Source: Rhynochetos jubatus
Lineage: Eukaryota; Chordata; Aves; Eurypygiformes; Rhynochetidae
Assembly (NCBI GenBank): GCA_027574665.1
Contig: CM050657.1
Coordinates: 12,660,404-12,724,403, forward strand
Reading direction: 5' to 3'
DNA length: 64,000 nucleotides
Every line of letters begins with the position of its first letter. Position 1 is the stretch's first letter. Shown in pieces: positions 36,401 through 48,557 of this stretch. The notes below the pieces were generated by a model, which did not search any database, was not told the DNA's origin, and saw nothing but the letters and a program-made list of their open reading frames with translations. The translations under genes and the position numbers were made by a program.

Positions 36401-36592
36401 GTGGGGAGGCAGCAATGTGGGTGCAGTGTTTTGCTCCTCTTGGCAGGCCTTTGCAATGCCAGCTAGCCCTGGAGCTGTGGGCTTTCTGGTTCTACGGACG
36501 CTAACCCTAAGCGTAACCCTAATTGTTAGGGTGCGCGGTTTCCGGCCCCGGCCCCTGTGGGTTCTGGCTAGGGAAGGTGGGGAGGCAGCAAT
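33428..36592 (+). repeat. 18-monomer higher-order period, second (3165 bp)
   Basis: Same length as the preceding period but different content. After the same eight leading monomers it has three monomers (34833-35360), then the ATTTAACGTGCGTGG series, then a CATATG monomer and two more before the next 173-bp monomer at 36593. A private C>T/G>A cluster (GTGGGAAGG, GCAGCATTTTG) marks monomers 34305-34481. Confidence 0.82.
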
Positions 36593-38173
36593 GTGGGTGC
36601 AGTGTTTTGCTGCTCTTGGCAGGCCTTTGCAATGCCAGCTAGCCCTGGAGCTGTGGGCTTTCTGGTTCTCCGGACGCTAACCCTAAGCATAACCCTAATT
36701 AGGGTGCGCGGTTTCCGGCCCCGGCCCCTCTGGGTTCTGACTAGGAAAGGTGGGGAGGCAGCAATGTGGGTGCAGTGTTTTGCTCCTCTTGGCAGGCCTT
36801 TGCAATGCCAGCTAGCCCTGGAGCTGTGGGCTTTCTGGTTCTCCGGACGCTAACCCTAGGCGTAACCCTAATATTTGACGTGCGCGGTTTCCGTCCCCGG
36901 CCCCTGTGGGTTCTGGCTAGGGAAGGTGGGGAGGCAGCAATGTGGGTGCAGTGTTTTGCTCCTCTTGGCAGGCCTTTGCAATGCCAGCTAGCCCTGGAGC
37001 TGTGGGCTTTCTGGTTCTCCGGACGCTAACCCTAAGCATAACCCTAATTGTTAGGGTGCGCGGTTTCCGTCCCCGGCCCCTGTGGGTTCTGGCTAGGGAA
37101 GGTGGGGAGGCAGCAATGTGGGTGCAGTGTTTTGCTGCTCTTGGCAGGCCTTTGCAATGCCAGCTAGCCCTGGAGCTGTGGGCTTTCTGGTTCTCCGGAC
37201 GCTAACCCTAGGCGTAACCCTAATTGTTAGGGTGCGCGGTTTCCGTCCCCGGCCCCTGTGGGTTCTGGCTAATAAAGGTGGGGAGGCAGCAATGTGGATG
37301 CAGTGTTTTGCTCCTCTTGGCAGGCCTTTGCAATGCCAGCTAGCCCTGGAGCTGTGGGCTTTCTGGTTCTCCGGACGCTAACCCTAAGCGTAACCCTAAT
37401 ATTTGACGTGCGCGGCTTCCGGCCCCGGCCCCTGTGGGTTCTGGCTAGGAAAGGTGGGGAGGCAGCAATGTGGGTGCAGTGTTTTGCTGCTCTTGGCAGG
37501 CCTTTGCAGTGCCAGCTAGCCCTGGAGCTGTGGGCTTTCTGGTTCTCCGGACGCTAACCCTAGGCGTAACCCTAATATTTAACGTGCGTGGTTTCCGTCC
37601 CCGGCCCCTCTGTGTTCTGGCTAGGGAAGGTGGGGAGGCAGCAATGTGGGTGCAGTGTTTTGCTCCTCTTGGCAGGCCTTTGCAATGCCAGCTAGCCCTG
37701 GAGCTGTGGGCTTTCTGGTTCTCCGGACGCTAACCCTAAGCGTAACCCTAATTGTTAGGGTGCGCGGTTTCCGGCCCCGGCCCCTGTGGGTTCTGGCTAG
37801 GGAAGGTGGGGAGGCAGCAATGTGGGTGCAGTGTTTTGCTCCTCTTGGCAGGCCTTTGCAATGCCAGCTAGCCCTGGAGCTGTGGGCTTTCTGGTTCTCC
37901 GGACGCTAACCCTAAGCGTAACCCTAATATTTGACGTGCGCGGTTTCCGTCCCCGGCCCCTCTGCGTTCTGGCTAGGGAAGGTGGGGAGGCAGCAATGTG
38001 GGTGCAGTGTTTTGCTGCTCTTGGCAGGCCTTTGCAATGCCAGCTAGCCCTGGAGCTGTGGGCTTTCTGGTTCTCCGGACGCTAACCCTAGGCGTAACCC
38101 TAATATTTGACGTGCGCGTTTTCCGGCCCCGGCCCCTGTGGGTTCTGGCTAGGGAAGGTGGGGAGGCAGCAAT

Positions 38174-39405
38174 GTGGGTGCAGTGTTTTGCTGCTCTTGG
38201 CAGGCCTTTGCAATGCCAGCTAGCCCTGGAGCTGTGGGCTTTCTGGTTCTCCGGACGCTAACCCTAGGCGTAACCCTAATATTTAACGTGCGCGGTTTCC
38301 GTCCCCGGCCCCTCTGTGTTCTGGCTAGGGAAGGTGGGGAGGCAGCAATGTGGGTGCAGTGTTTTGCTCCTCTTGGCAGGCCTTTGCAATGCCAGCTAGC
38401 CCTGGAGCTGTGGGCTTTCTGGTTCTCCGGACGCTAACCCTAAGCGTAACCCTAATTGTTAGGGTGCGCGGTTTCCGTCCCCGGCCCCTGTGGGTTTTGG
38501 CTAGGGAAGGTGGGGAGGCAGCAATGTGGGTGCAGTGTTTTGCTCCTCTTGGCAGGCCTTTGCAATGCCAGCTAGCCCTGGAGCTGTGGGCTTTCTGGTT
38601 CTCCGGACGCTAACCCTAGGCGTAACCCTAATATTTGACGTGCGCGTTTTCCGGCCCCGGCCCCTGTGGGTTCTGGCTAGGGAAGGTGGGGAGGCAGCAA
38701 TGTGGGTGCAGTGTTTTGCTGCTCTTGGCAGGCCTTTGCAATGCCAGCTAGCCCTGGAGCTGTGGGCTTTCTGGTTCTCCGGACGCTAACCCTAAGCGTA
38801 ACCCTAATTGTTAGGGTGCGCGGTTTCCGTCCCCGGCCCCTGTGGGTTCTGGCTAGGAAAGGTGGGGAGGCAGCAATGTGGGTGCAGTGTTTTGCTGCTC
38901 TTGGCAGGCCTTTGCAATGCCAGCTAGCCCTGGAGCTGTGGGCTTTCTGGTTCTCCGGACGCTAACCCTAAGCGTAACCCTAATTGTTAGGGTGCACGGT
39001 TTCCGGCCCGGGCCCCTCTGGGTTCTGGCTAGGAAAGGTGGGGAGGCAGCAATGTGGGTGCAGTGTTTTGCTGCTCTTGGCAGGCCTTTGCAATGCCAGC
39101 TAGCCCTGGAGCTGTGGGCTTTCTGGTTCTCCGGACGCTAACCCTAAGCGTAACCCTAATATTTGACGTGCGCGGTTTCCGGCCCCGGCCCCTGTGGGTT
39201 CTGGCTAGGAAAGGTGGGGAGGCAGCAATGTGGGTGCAGTGTTTTGCTGCTCTTGGCAGGCCTTTGCAATGCCAGCTAGCCCTGGAGCTGTGGGCTTTGT
39301 GGTTCTCTGGACGCTAACCCTAAGCGTAACCCTAATTGTTAGGGTGCGCGGTTTCCGGCCCGGGCATATGTGGGTTCTGGCTAGGAAAGGTGGGGAGGCA
39401 GCAAT
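38174..39405 (+). repeat. Seven-monomer block, copy 1 (1232 bp)
   Basis: Corresponds to 41342-42573 at an offset of 3168 bp (18 full monomers). Shared series: ATTTAACGTGCGCGG with CTCTGTGTTCTGG, type A, GACGTGCGCGTTTTCC, type A, GTGCACGG with CCCGGGCCCC, type B, and the CTCTGGACG monomer, after which the copies diverge. Confidence 0.72.
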
Positions 39406-40637
39406 GTGGGTGCAGTGTTTTGCTGCTCTTGGCAGGCCTTTGCAATGCCAGCTAGCCCTGGAGCTGTGGGCTTTCTGGTTCTCCGGACGCTAACCCTAGG
39501 CGTAACCCTAATATTTGACGTGCGCGGCTTCCGGCCCCGGCCCCTGTGGGTTCTGGCTAGGAAAGGTGGGGAGGCAGCAATGTGGGTGCAGTGTTTTGCT
39601 CCTCTTGGCAGGCCTTTGCAATGCCAGCTAGCCCAGGAGCTGTGGGCTTTCTGGTTCTCCGGACGCTAACCCTAAACGTAACCCTAATTGTTAGGGTGCG
39701 CGGTTTCCGTCCCCGGCCCCTCTGCGTTCTGGCTAGGGAAGGTGGGGAGGCAGCAATGTGGGTGCAGTGTTTTGCTGCTCTTGGCAGGCCTTTGCAATGC
39801 CAGCTAGCCCTGGAGCTGTGGGCTTTCTGGTTCTCCGGACGCTAACCCTAGGCGTAACCCTAATATTTAACGTGCGTGGTTTCCGTCCCCGGCCCCTCTG
39901 TGTTCTGGCTAGGGAAGGTGGGGAGGCAGCAATGTGGGTGCAGTGTTTTGCTCCTCTTGGCAGGCCTTTGCAATGCCAGCTAGCCCTGGAGCTGTGGGCT
40001 TTCTGGTTCTCCGGACGCTAACCCTAAGCGTAACCCTAATTGTTAGGGTGCGCGGTTTCCGTCCCCGGCCCCTCTGGGTTCTGGCTAGGGAAGGTGGGGA
40101 GGCAGCAATGTGGGTGCAGTGTTTTGCTGCTCTTGGCAGGCCTTTGCAATGCCAGCTAGCCCTGGAGCTGTGGGCTTTCTGGTTCTCCGGACGCTAACCC
40201 TAAGCGTAACCCTAATTGTTAGGGTGCGCGGTTTCCGGCCCCGGCCCCTGTGGGTTCTGGCTAGGGAAGGTGGGGAGGCAGCAATGTGGGTGCAGTGTTT
40301 TGCTCCTCTTGGCAGGCCTTTGCAATGCCAGCTAGCCCTGGAGCTGTGGGCTTTCTGGTTCTCCGGACGCTAACCCTAAGCGTAACCCTAATATTTGACG
40401 TGCGCGGTTTCCGTCCCCGGCCCCTCTGCGTTCTGGCTAGGGAAGGTGGGGAGGCAGCAATGTGGGTGCAGTGTTTTGCTGCTCTTGGCAGGCCTTTGCA
40501 ATGCCAGCTAGCCCTGGAGCTGTGGGCTTTCTGGTTCTCCGGACGCTAACCCTAGGCGTAACCCTAATATTTGACGTGCGCGTTTTCCGGCCCCGGCCCC
40601 TGTGGGTTCTGGCTAGGGAAGGTGGGGAGGCAGCAAT

Positions 40638-41869
40638 GTGGGTGCAGTGTTTTGCTGCTCTTGGCAGGCCTTTGCAATGCCAGCTAGCCCTGGAGCTGTG
40701 GGCTTTCTGGTTCTCCGGACGCTAACCCTAGGCGTAACCCTAATATTTAACGTGCGCGGTTTCCGTCCCCGGCCCCTCTGTGTTCTGGCTAGGGAAGGTG
40801 GGGAGGCAGCAATGTGGGTGCAGTGTTTTGCTCCTCTTGGCAGGCCTTTGCAATGCCAGCTAGCCCTGGAGCTGTGGGCTTTCTGGTTCTCCGGACGCTA
40901 ACCCTAAGCGTAACCCTAATTGTTAGGGTGCGCGGTTTCCGGCCCCGGCCCCTGTGGGTTCTGGCTAGGGAAGGTGGGGAGGCAGCAATGTGGGTGCAGT
41001 GTTTTGCTCCTCTTGGCAGGCCTTTGCAATGCCAGCTAGCCCTGGAGCTGTGGGCTTTCTGGTTCTCCGGACGCTAACCCTAAGCGTAACCCTAATTGTT
41101 AGGGTGCGCGGTTTCCGTCCCCGGCCCCTGTGGGTTTTGGCTAGGGAAGGTGGGGAGGCAGCAATGTGGGTGCAGTGTTTTGCTGCTCTTGGCAGGCCTT
41201 TGCAATGCCAGCTAGCCCTGGAGCTGTGGGCTTTCTGGTTCTCCGGACGCTAACCCTAGGCGTAACCCTAATATTTGACGTGCGCGTTTTCCGGCCCCGG
41301 CCCCTGTGGGTTCTGGCTAGGGAAGGTGGGGAGGCAGCAATGTGGGTGCAGTGTTTTGCTCCTCTTGGCAGGCCTTTGCAATGCCAGCTAGCCCTGGAGC
41401 TGTGGGCTTTCTGGTTCTCCGGACGCTAACCCTAGGCGTAACCCTAATATTTAACGTGCGCGGTTTCCGTCCCCGGCCCCTCTGTGTTCTGGCTAGGGAA
41501 GGTGGGGAGGCAGCAATGTGGGTGCAGTGTTTTGCTCCTCTTGGCAGGCCTTTGCAATGCCAGCTAGCCCTGGAGCTGTGGGCTTTCTGGTTCTCCGGAC
41601 GCTAACCCTAAGCGTAACCCTAATTGTTAGGGTGCGCGGTTTCCGGCCCCGGCCCCTGTGGGTTTTGGCTAGGGAAGGTGGGGAGGCAGCAATGTGGGTG
41701 CAGTGTTTTGCTCCTCTTGGCAGGCCTTTGCAATGCCAGCTAGCCCTGGAGCTGTGGGCTTTCTGGTTCTCCGGACGCTAACCCTAGGCGTAACCCTAAT
41801 ATTTGACGTGCGCGTTTTCCGGCCCCGGCCCCTGTGGGTTCTGGCTAGGGAAGGTGGGGAGGCAGCAAT
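40638..41869 (+). repeat. Tandem 3- to 4-monomer periods
   Basis: ATTTAACGTGCG monomers with CTCTGTGTTCTGG recur at 37470, 38174, 39758, 40638 and 41342 (spacings 704, 1584, 880 and 704 bp). Each is followed by one or two type A monomers and a GACGTGCGCGTTTTCC monomer. This is a small higher-order period with variable copy of its middle monomer. Confidence 0.68.
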
Positions 41870-42573
41870 GTGGGTGCAGTGTTTTGCTCCTCTTGGCAGG
41901 CCTTTGCAATGCCAGCTAGCCCTGGAGCTGTGGGCTTTCTGGTTCTCCGGACGCTAACCCTAAGCGTAACCCTAATTGTTAGGGTGCGCGGTTTCCGTCC
42001 CCGGCCCCTGTGGGTTCTGGCTAGGGAAGGTGGGGAGGCAGCAATGTGGGTGCAGTGTTTTGCTGCTCTTGGCAGGCCTTTGCAATGCCAGCTAGCCCTG
42101 GAGCTGTGGGCTTTCTGGTTCTCCGGACGCTAACCCTAAGCGTAACCCTAATTGTTAGGGTGCACGGTTTCCGGCCCGGGCCCCTCTGGGTTCTGGCTAG
42201 GAAAGGTGGGGAGGCAGCAATGTGGGTGCAGTGTTTTGCTGCTCTTGGCAGGCCTTTGCAATGCCAGCTAGCCCTGGAGCTGTGGGCTTTCTGGTTCTCC
42301 GGACGCTAACCCTAAGCGTAACCCTAATATTTGACGTGCGCGGTTTCCGGCCCCGGCCCCTGTGGGTTCTGGCTAGGAAAGGTGGGGAGGCAGCAATGTG
42401 GGTGCAGTGTTTTGCTGCTCTTGGCAGGCCTTTGCAATGCCAGCTAGCCCTGGAGCTGTGGGCTTTGTGGTTCTCTGGACGCTAACCCTAAGCGTAACCC
42501 TAATATTTGGCGTGCGCGGTTTCCGGCCCGGGCCCCTCTGGGTTCTGGCTAGGGCAGGTGGGGAGGCAGCAAT
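41342..42573 (+). repeat. Seven-monomer block, copy 2 (1232 bp)
   Basis: Second copy of 38174-39405. Private changes include CTAATCCTAGG at 42836-42846, just downstream, and TTTGGCGTGCG near 42509. Confidence 0.7.
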
Positions 42574-43981
42574 GTGGGTGCAGTGTTTTGCTGCTCTTGG
42601 CAGGCCTTTGCAATGCCAGCTAGCCCTGGAGCTGTGGGCTTTCTGGTTCTCCGGACGCTAACCCTAGGCGTAACCCTAATTGTTAGGGTGCGCGGTTTCC
42701 GTCCCCGGCCCCTGTGGGTTCTGGCTAATAAAGGTGGGGAGGCAGCAATGTGGATGCAGTGTTTTGCTCCTCTTGGCAGGCCTTTGCAATGCCAGCTAGC
42801 CCTGGAGCTGTGGGCTTTCTGGTTCTCCAGACGCTAATCCTAGGCGTAACCCTAATATTTGACGTGCGCAGTTTCCGGCCCCGGCCCCTGTGGGTTCTGG
42901 CTAGGAAAGGTGGGGAGGCAGCAATGTGGGTGCAGTGTTTTGCTCCTCTTGGCAGGCCTTTGCAATGCCAGCTAGCCCTGGAGCTGTGGGCTTTCTGGTT
43001 CTCCGGACGCTAACCCTAGGCGTAACCCTAATATTTAACGTGCGCGGTTTCCGTCCCCGGCCCCTCTGGGTTCTGGCTAGGGAAGGTGGGGAGGCAGCAA
43101 TGTGGGTGCAGTGTTTTGCTGCTCTTGGCAGGCCTTTGCAATGCCAGCTAGCCCTGGAGCTGTGGGCTTTCTGGTTCTCCGGACGCTAACCCTAAGCGTA
43201 ACCCTAATTGTTAGGGTGCGTGGTTTCCGGCACCGGCCCCTGTGGGTTCTGGCTAGGAAAGGTGGGGAGGCAGCAATGTGGGTGCAGTGTTTTGCTCCTC
43301 TTGGCAGGCCTTTGCAATGCCAGCTAGCCCTGGAGCTGTGGGCTTTCTGGTTCTCTGGACGCTAACCCTAAGCGTAACCCTAATTGTTAGGGTGCGTGGT
43401 TTCCGTCCCCGGCCACTCTGCGTTCTGGCTAGGGAAGGTGGGGAGGCAGCAATGTGGGTGCAGTGTTTTGCTGCTCTTGGCAGGCCTTTGCAATGCCAGC
43501 TAGCCCTGGAGCTGTGGGCTTTCTGGTTCTCCGGACGCTAACCCTAAGCGTAACCCTAATATTTAACGTGCGTGGTTTCCGTCCCCGGACCCTCTGCGTT
43601 CTGGCTAGGGAAGGTGGGGAGGCAGCAATGTGGGTGCAGTGTTTTGCTCCTCTTGGCAGGCCTTTGCAATGCCAGCTAGCCCTGGAGCTGTGGGCTTTCT
43701 GGTTCTCCGGACGCTAACCCTAAGCGTAACCCTAATTGTTAGGGTGCGCGGTTTCCGGCCCCGGCCCCTGTGGGTTCTGGCTAGGGAAGGTGGGGAGGCA
43801 GCAATGTGGGTGCAGTGTTTTGCTGCTCTTGGCAGGCCTTTGCAATGCCAGCTAGCCCTGGAGCTGTGGGCTTTCTGGTTCTCCGGACGCTAACCCTAAG
43901 CGTAACCCTAATATTTGACGTGCGCGGTTTCCGTCCCCGGCCCCTCTGCGTTATGGCTAGGGAAGGTGGGGAGGCAGCAAT

Positions 43982-45213
43982 GTGGGTGCAGTGTTTTGCT
44001 CCTCTTGGCAGGCCTTTGCAATGCCAGCTAGCCCTGGAGCTGTGGGCTTTCTGGTTCTCCGGACGCTAACCCTAAGCGTAACCCTAATTGTTAGGGTGCG
44101 CGGTTTCCGGCCCGGGCATATGTGGGTTCTGGCTAGGAAAGGTGGGGAGGCAGCAATGTGGGTGCAGTGTTTTGCTGCTCTTGGCAGGCCTTTGCAATGC
44201 CAGCTAGCCCTGGAGCTGTGGGCTTTCTGGTTCTCCGGACGCTAACCCTAGGCGTAACCCTAATATTTGACGTGCGCGGTTTCCGTCCCCGGCCCCTCTG
44301 CGTTCTGGCTAGGGAAGGTGGGGAGGCAGCAATGTGGGTGCAGTGTTTTGCTGCTCTTGGCAGGCCTTTGCAATGCCAGCTAGCCCTGGAGCTGTGGGCT
44401 TTCTGGTTCTCCGGACGCTAACCCTAGGCGTAACCCTAATATTTGACGTGCGCGTTTTCCGGCCCCGGCCCCTGTGGGTTCTGGCTAGGAAAGGTGGGGA
44501 GGCAGCAATGTGGGTGCAGTGTTTTGCTGCTCTTGGCAGGCCTTTGCAATGCCAGCTAGCCCTGGAGCTGTGGGCTTTCTGGTTCTCCGGACGCTAACCC
44601 TAAGCGTAACCCTAATTGTTAGGGTGCGTGGTTTCCGGCCCGGGCATATGTGGGTTCTGGCTAGGAAAGGTGGGGAGGCAGCAATGTGGGTGCAGTGTTT
44701 TGCTCCTCTTGGCAGGCCTTTGCAATGCCAGCTAGCCCTGGAGCTGTGGGCTTTCTGGTTCTCCGGACGCTAACCCTAGGCGTAACCCTAATTGTTAGGG
44801 TGCGCGGTTTCCGTCCCCGGCCCCTGTGGGTTCTGGCTAATAAAGGTGGGGAGGCAGCAATGTGGGTGCAGTGTTTTGCTCCTCTTGGCAGGCCTTTGCA
44901 ATGCCAGCTAGCCCTGGAGCTGTGGGCTTTCTGGTTCTCCGGACGCTAACCCTAAGCGTAACCCTAATATTAGACGTGCGCGGTTTCCGTCCCCGGCCCC
45001 TCTGCGTTCTGGCTAGGGAAGGTGGGGAGGCAGCAATGTGGGTGCAGTGTTTTGCTGCTCTTGGCAGGCCTTTGCAATGCCAGCTAGCCCTGGAGCTGTG
45101 GGCTTTCTGGTTCTCCGGACGCTAACCCTAAGCGTAACCCTAATTGTTAGGGTGCGCGGTTTCCGGCCCGGGCATATGTGGGTTCTGGCTAGGAAAGGTG
45201 GGGAGGCAGCAAT
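43982..45213 (+). repeat. Three CATATG monomers at 3-monomer spacing
   Basis: CATATG at 44117, 44645 and 45173 is spaced exactly 528 bp. Elsewhere these monomers are 2.4-8.6 kb apart. The intervening dimers are not identical, so the spacing combines local duplication with later exchange. Confidence 0.75.
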
Positions 45214-48200
45214 GTGGGTGCAGTGTTTTGCTCCTCTTGGCAGGCCTTTGCAATGCCAGCTAGCCCTGGAGCTGTGGGCTTTCTGGTTCTCCGGACGCTA
45301 ACCCTAGGCGTAACCCTAATATTTGACGTGCGCGTTTTCCGGCCCCGGCCCCTGTGGGTTCTGACTAGGGAAGGTGGGGAGGCAGCAATGTGGGTGCAGT
45401 GTTTTGCTGCTCTTGGCAGGCCTTTGCAATGCCAGCTAGCCCTGGAGCTGTGGGCTTTCTGGTTCTCCGGACGCTAACCCTAAGCGTAACCCTAATTGTT
45501 AGGGTGCGCGGTTTCCGTCCCCGGCCCCTGTGGGTTCTGGCTAGGAAAGGTGGGGAGGCAGCAATGTGGGTGCAGTGTTTTGCTCCTCTTGGCAGGCCTT
45601 TGCAATGCCAGCTAGCCCTGGAGCTGTGGGCATTCTGGTTCTCCGGACGCTAACCCTAAGCGTAACCCTAATATTTGACGTGCGCGATTTCCTTCCACGG
45701 CCCCTCTGCGTTCTGGCTAGGGAAGGTGGGGAGGCAGCAATGTGGGTGCAGTGTTTTGCTGCTCTTGGCAGGCCTTTGCAATGCCAGCTAGCCCTGGAGC
45801 TGTGGGCTTTCTGGTTCTCCGGACGCTAACCCTAGGCGTAACCCTAATATTTGACGTGTGCGGTTTCCGTCCCAGGCCCCTCTGGGTTCTGGCTAGGGAA
45901 GGTGGGGAGGCAGCAATGTAGGTGCAGTGTTTTGCTCCTCTTGGCAGGCCTTTGCAATGCCAGCTAGCCCTGGAGCTGTGGGCTTTCTGGTTCTCCGGAC
46001 GCTAACCCTAAGCGTAACCCTAATATTTGACGTCCTCGGTTTCCGGACCCGTCCCATCTGGGTTCTGGCTAGGAAAGGTGGGGAGGCAGCAATGTGGGTG
46101 CAGTGTTTTGCTCCTCTTGGCAGGCCTTTGCAATGCCAGCTAGCCCTGGAGCTGTGGGCTTTCTGGTTCTCCGGACGCTAACCCTAAGCGTAACCCTAAT
46201 ATTTGACGTGCGCGGTTTCCGGCCCCGGCCCCTGTGGGTTCTGGCTAGGAAAGGTGGGGAGGCAGCAATGTGGGTGCAGTGTTTTGCTCCTCTTGGCAGG
46301 CCTTTGCAATGCCAGCTAGCCCTGGAGCTGTGGGCTTTCTGGTTCTCCGGACGCCAACCCTAGGCGTAACCCTAATTGTTAGGGTGCGCGGTTTCCGGCC
46401 CCGGCCCCCCTGGGTTCTGGCTAATAAAGGTGGGGAGGCAGCAATGTGGGTGCAGTGTTTTGCTGCTCTTGGCAGGCCTTTGCAATGCCAGCTAGCCCTG
46501 GAGCTGTGGGCTTTCTGGTTCTCCGGACGCTAACCCTAGGCGTAACCCTAATTGTTAGGGTGCGCGTTTTCCGGCCCCGGCCCCTGTGGGTTCTGGCTAA
46601 TAAAGGTGGGGAGGCAGCAATGTGGATGCAGTGTTTTGCTCCTCTTGGCAGGCCTTTGCAATGCCAGCTAGCCCTGGAGCTGTGGGCTTTCTGGTTCTCC
46701 GGACGCTAACCCTAAGCGTAACCCTAATATTTGACGTGCGCGATTTCCTTCCACGGCCCCTCTGGGTTCTGGCTAGGGAAGGTGGGGAGGCAGCAATGTG
46801 GGTGCAGTGTTTTGCTGCTCTTGGCAGGCCTTTGCAATGCCAGCTAGCCCTGGAGCTGTGGGCTTTCTGGTTCTCCGGACGCTAACCCTAAGCGTAACCC
46901 TAATTATTAGGGTGCGCGGTTTCCTTCCCCGGCCCCTGTGGGTTCTGGCTAGGAAAGGTGGGGAGGCAGCAATGTGGGTGCAGTGTTTTGCTCCTCTTGG
47001 CAGGCCTTTGCAATGCCAGCTAGCCCTGGAGCTGTGGGCTTTCTGGTTCTCCGGACGCTAACCCTAGGCGTAACCCTAATTGTTAGGGTGCGCGGTTTCC
47101 GGCCCCGGCCCCCCTGGGTCCTGGCTAATAAAGGTGGGGAGGCAGCAATGTGGGTGCAGTGTTTTGCTGCTCTTGGCAGGCCTTTGCAATGCCAGCTAGC
47201 CCTGGAGCTGTGGGCTTTCTGGTTCTCCGGACGCTAACCCTAAGCGTAACCCTAATATTTGACGTGCGCGGTTTCCGGCCCCGGCCGCTGTGGGTTCTGG
47301 CTAGGGAAGGTGGGGAGGCAGCAATGTGGGTGCAGTGTTTTGCTGCTCTTGGCAGGCCTTTGCAATGCCAGCTAGCCCTGGAGCTGTGGGCTTTCTGGTT
47401 CTCCGGACGCTAACCCTAAGCGTAACCCTAATATTTGACGTGCGCGGTTTCCGGCCCCGGCCCCTGTGGGTTCTGGCTAGGAAAGGTGGGGAGGCAGCAA
47501 TGTGGGTGCAGTGTTTTGCTCCTCTTGGCAGGCCTTTGCAATGCCAGCTAGCCCTGGAGCTGTGGGCTTTCTGGTTCTCCGGACGCTAACCCTAAGCGTA
47601 ACCCTAATTGTTAGGGTGCGCGTTTTCCGGCCCCGGCCCCCCTGGGTTCTGGCTAGGGAAGGTGGGGAGGCAGCAATGTGGGTGCAGTGTTTTGCTGCTC
47701 TTGGCAGGCCTTTGCAATGCCAGCTAGCCCTGGAGCTGTGGGCTTTCTGGTTCTCCGGACGCTAACCCTAGGCGTAACCCTAATATTTGACGTGCGCGGT
47801 TTCCGTCCCCGGCCCCTGTGGGTTCTGGCTAGGAAAGGTGGGGAGGCAGCAATGTGGGTGCAGTGTTTTGCTCCTCTTGGCAGGCCTTTGCAATGCCAGC
47901 TAGCCCTGGAGCTGTGGGCTTTCTGGTTCTCCGGACGCTAACCCTAAGCGTAACCCTAATATTTGACGTGCGCGGTTTCCAGCCCCGGCCCCTGTGGGTT
48001 CTGGCTAGGAAAGGTGGGGAGGCAGCAATGTGGGTGCAGTGTTTTGCTCCTCTTGGCAGGCCTTTGCAATGCCAGCTAGCCCTGGAGCTGTGGGCTTTCT
48101 GGTTCTCCGGACGCTAACCCTAAGCGTAACCCTAATTGTTAGGGTGCGCGGTTTCCGTCCCCGGCCCCCCTGGGTTCTGGCTAATAAAGGTGGGGAGGCA

Positions 48201-48557
48201 GCAATGTGGGTGCAGTGTTTTGCTGCTCTTGGCAGGCCTTTGCAATGCCAGCTAGCCCTGGAGCTGTGGGCTTTCTGGTTCTCCGGACGCTAACCCTAAG
48301 CGTAACCCTAATATTTGACGTGCGCGGTTTCCGGCCCCGGCCGCTGTGGGTTCTGGTTAGGGAAGGTGGGGAGGCAGCAATGTGGGTGCAGTGTTTTGCT
48401 CCTCTTGGCAGGCCTTTGCAATGCCAGCTAGCCCTGGAGCTGTGGGCTTTCTGGTTCTCCAGATGCTAACCCTAAGCGTAACCCTAATTGTTCGGGTGTG
48501 CGGTTTCCGGCCCCGGCCCCCCTGGGTCCTGGCTAATAAAGGTGGGGAGGCAGCAAT

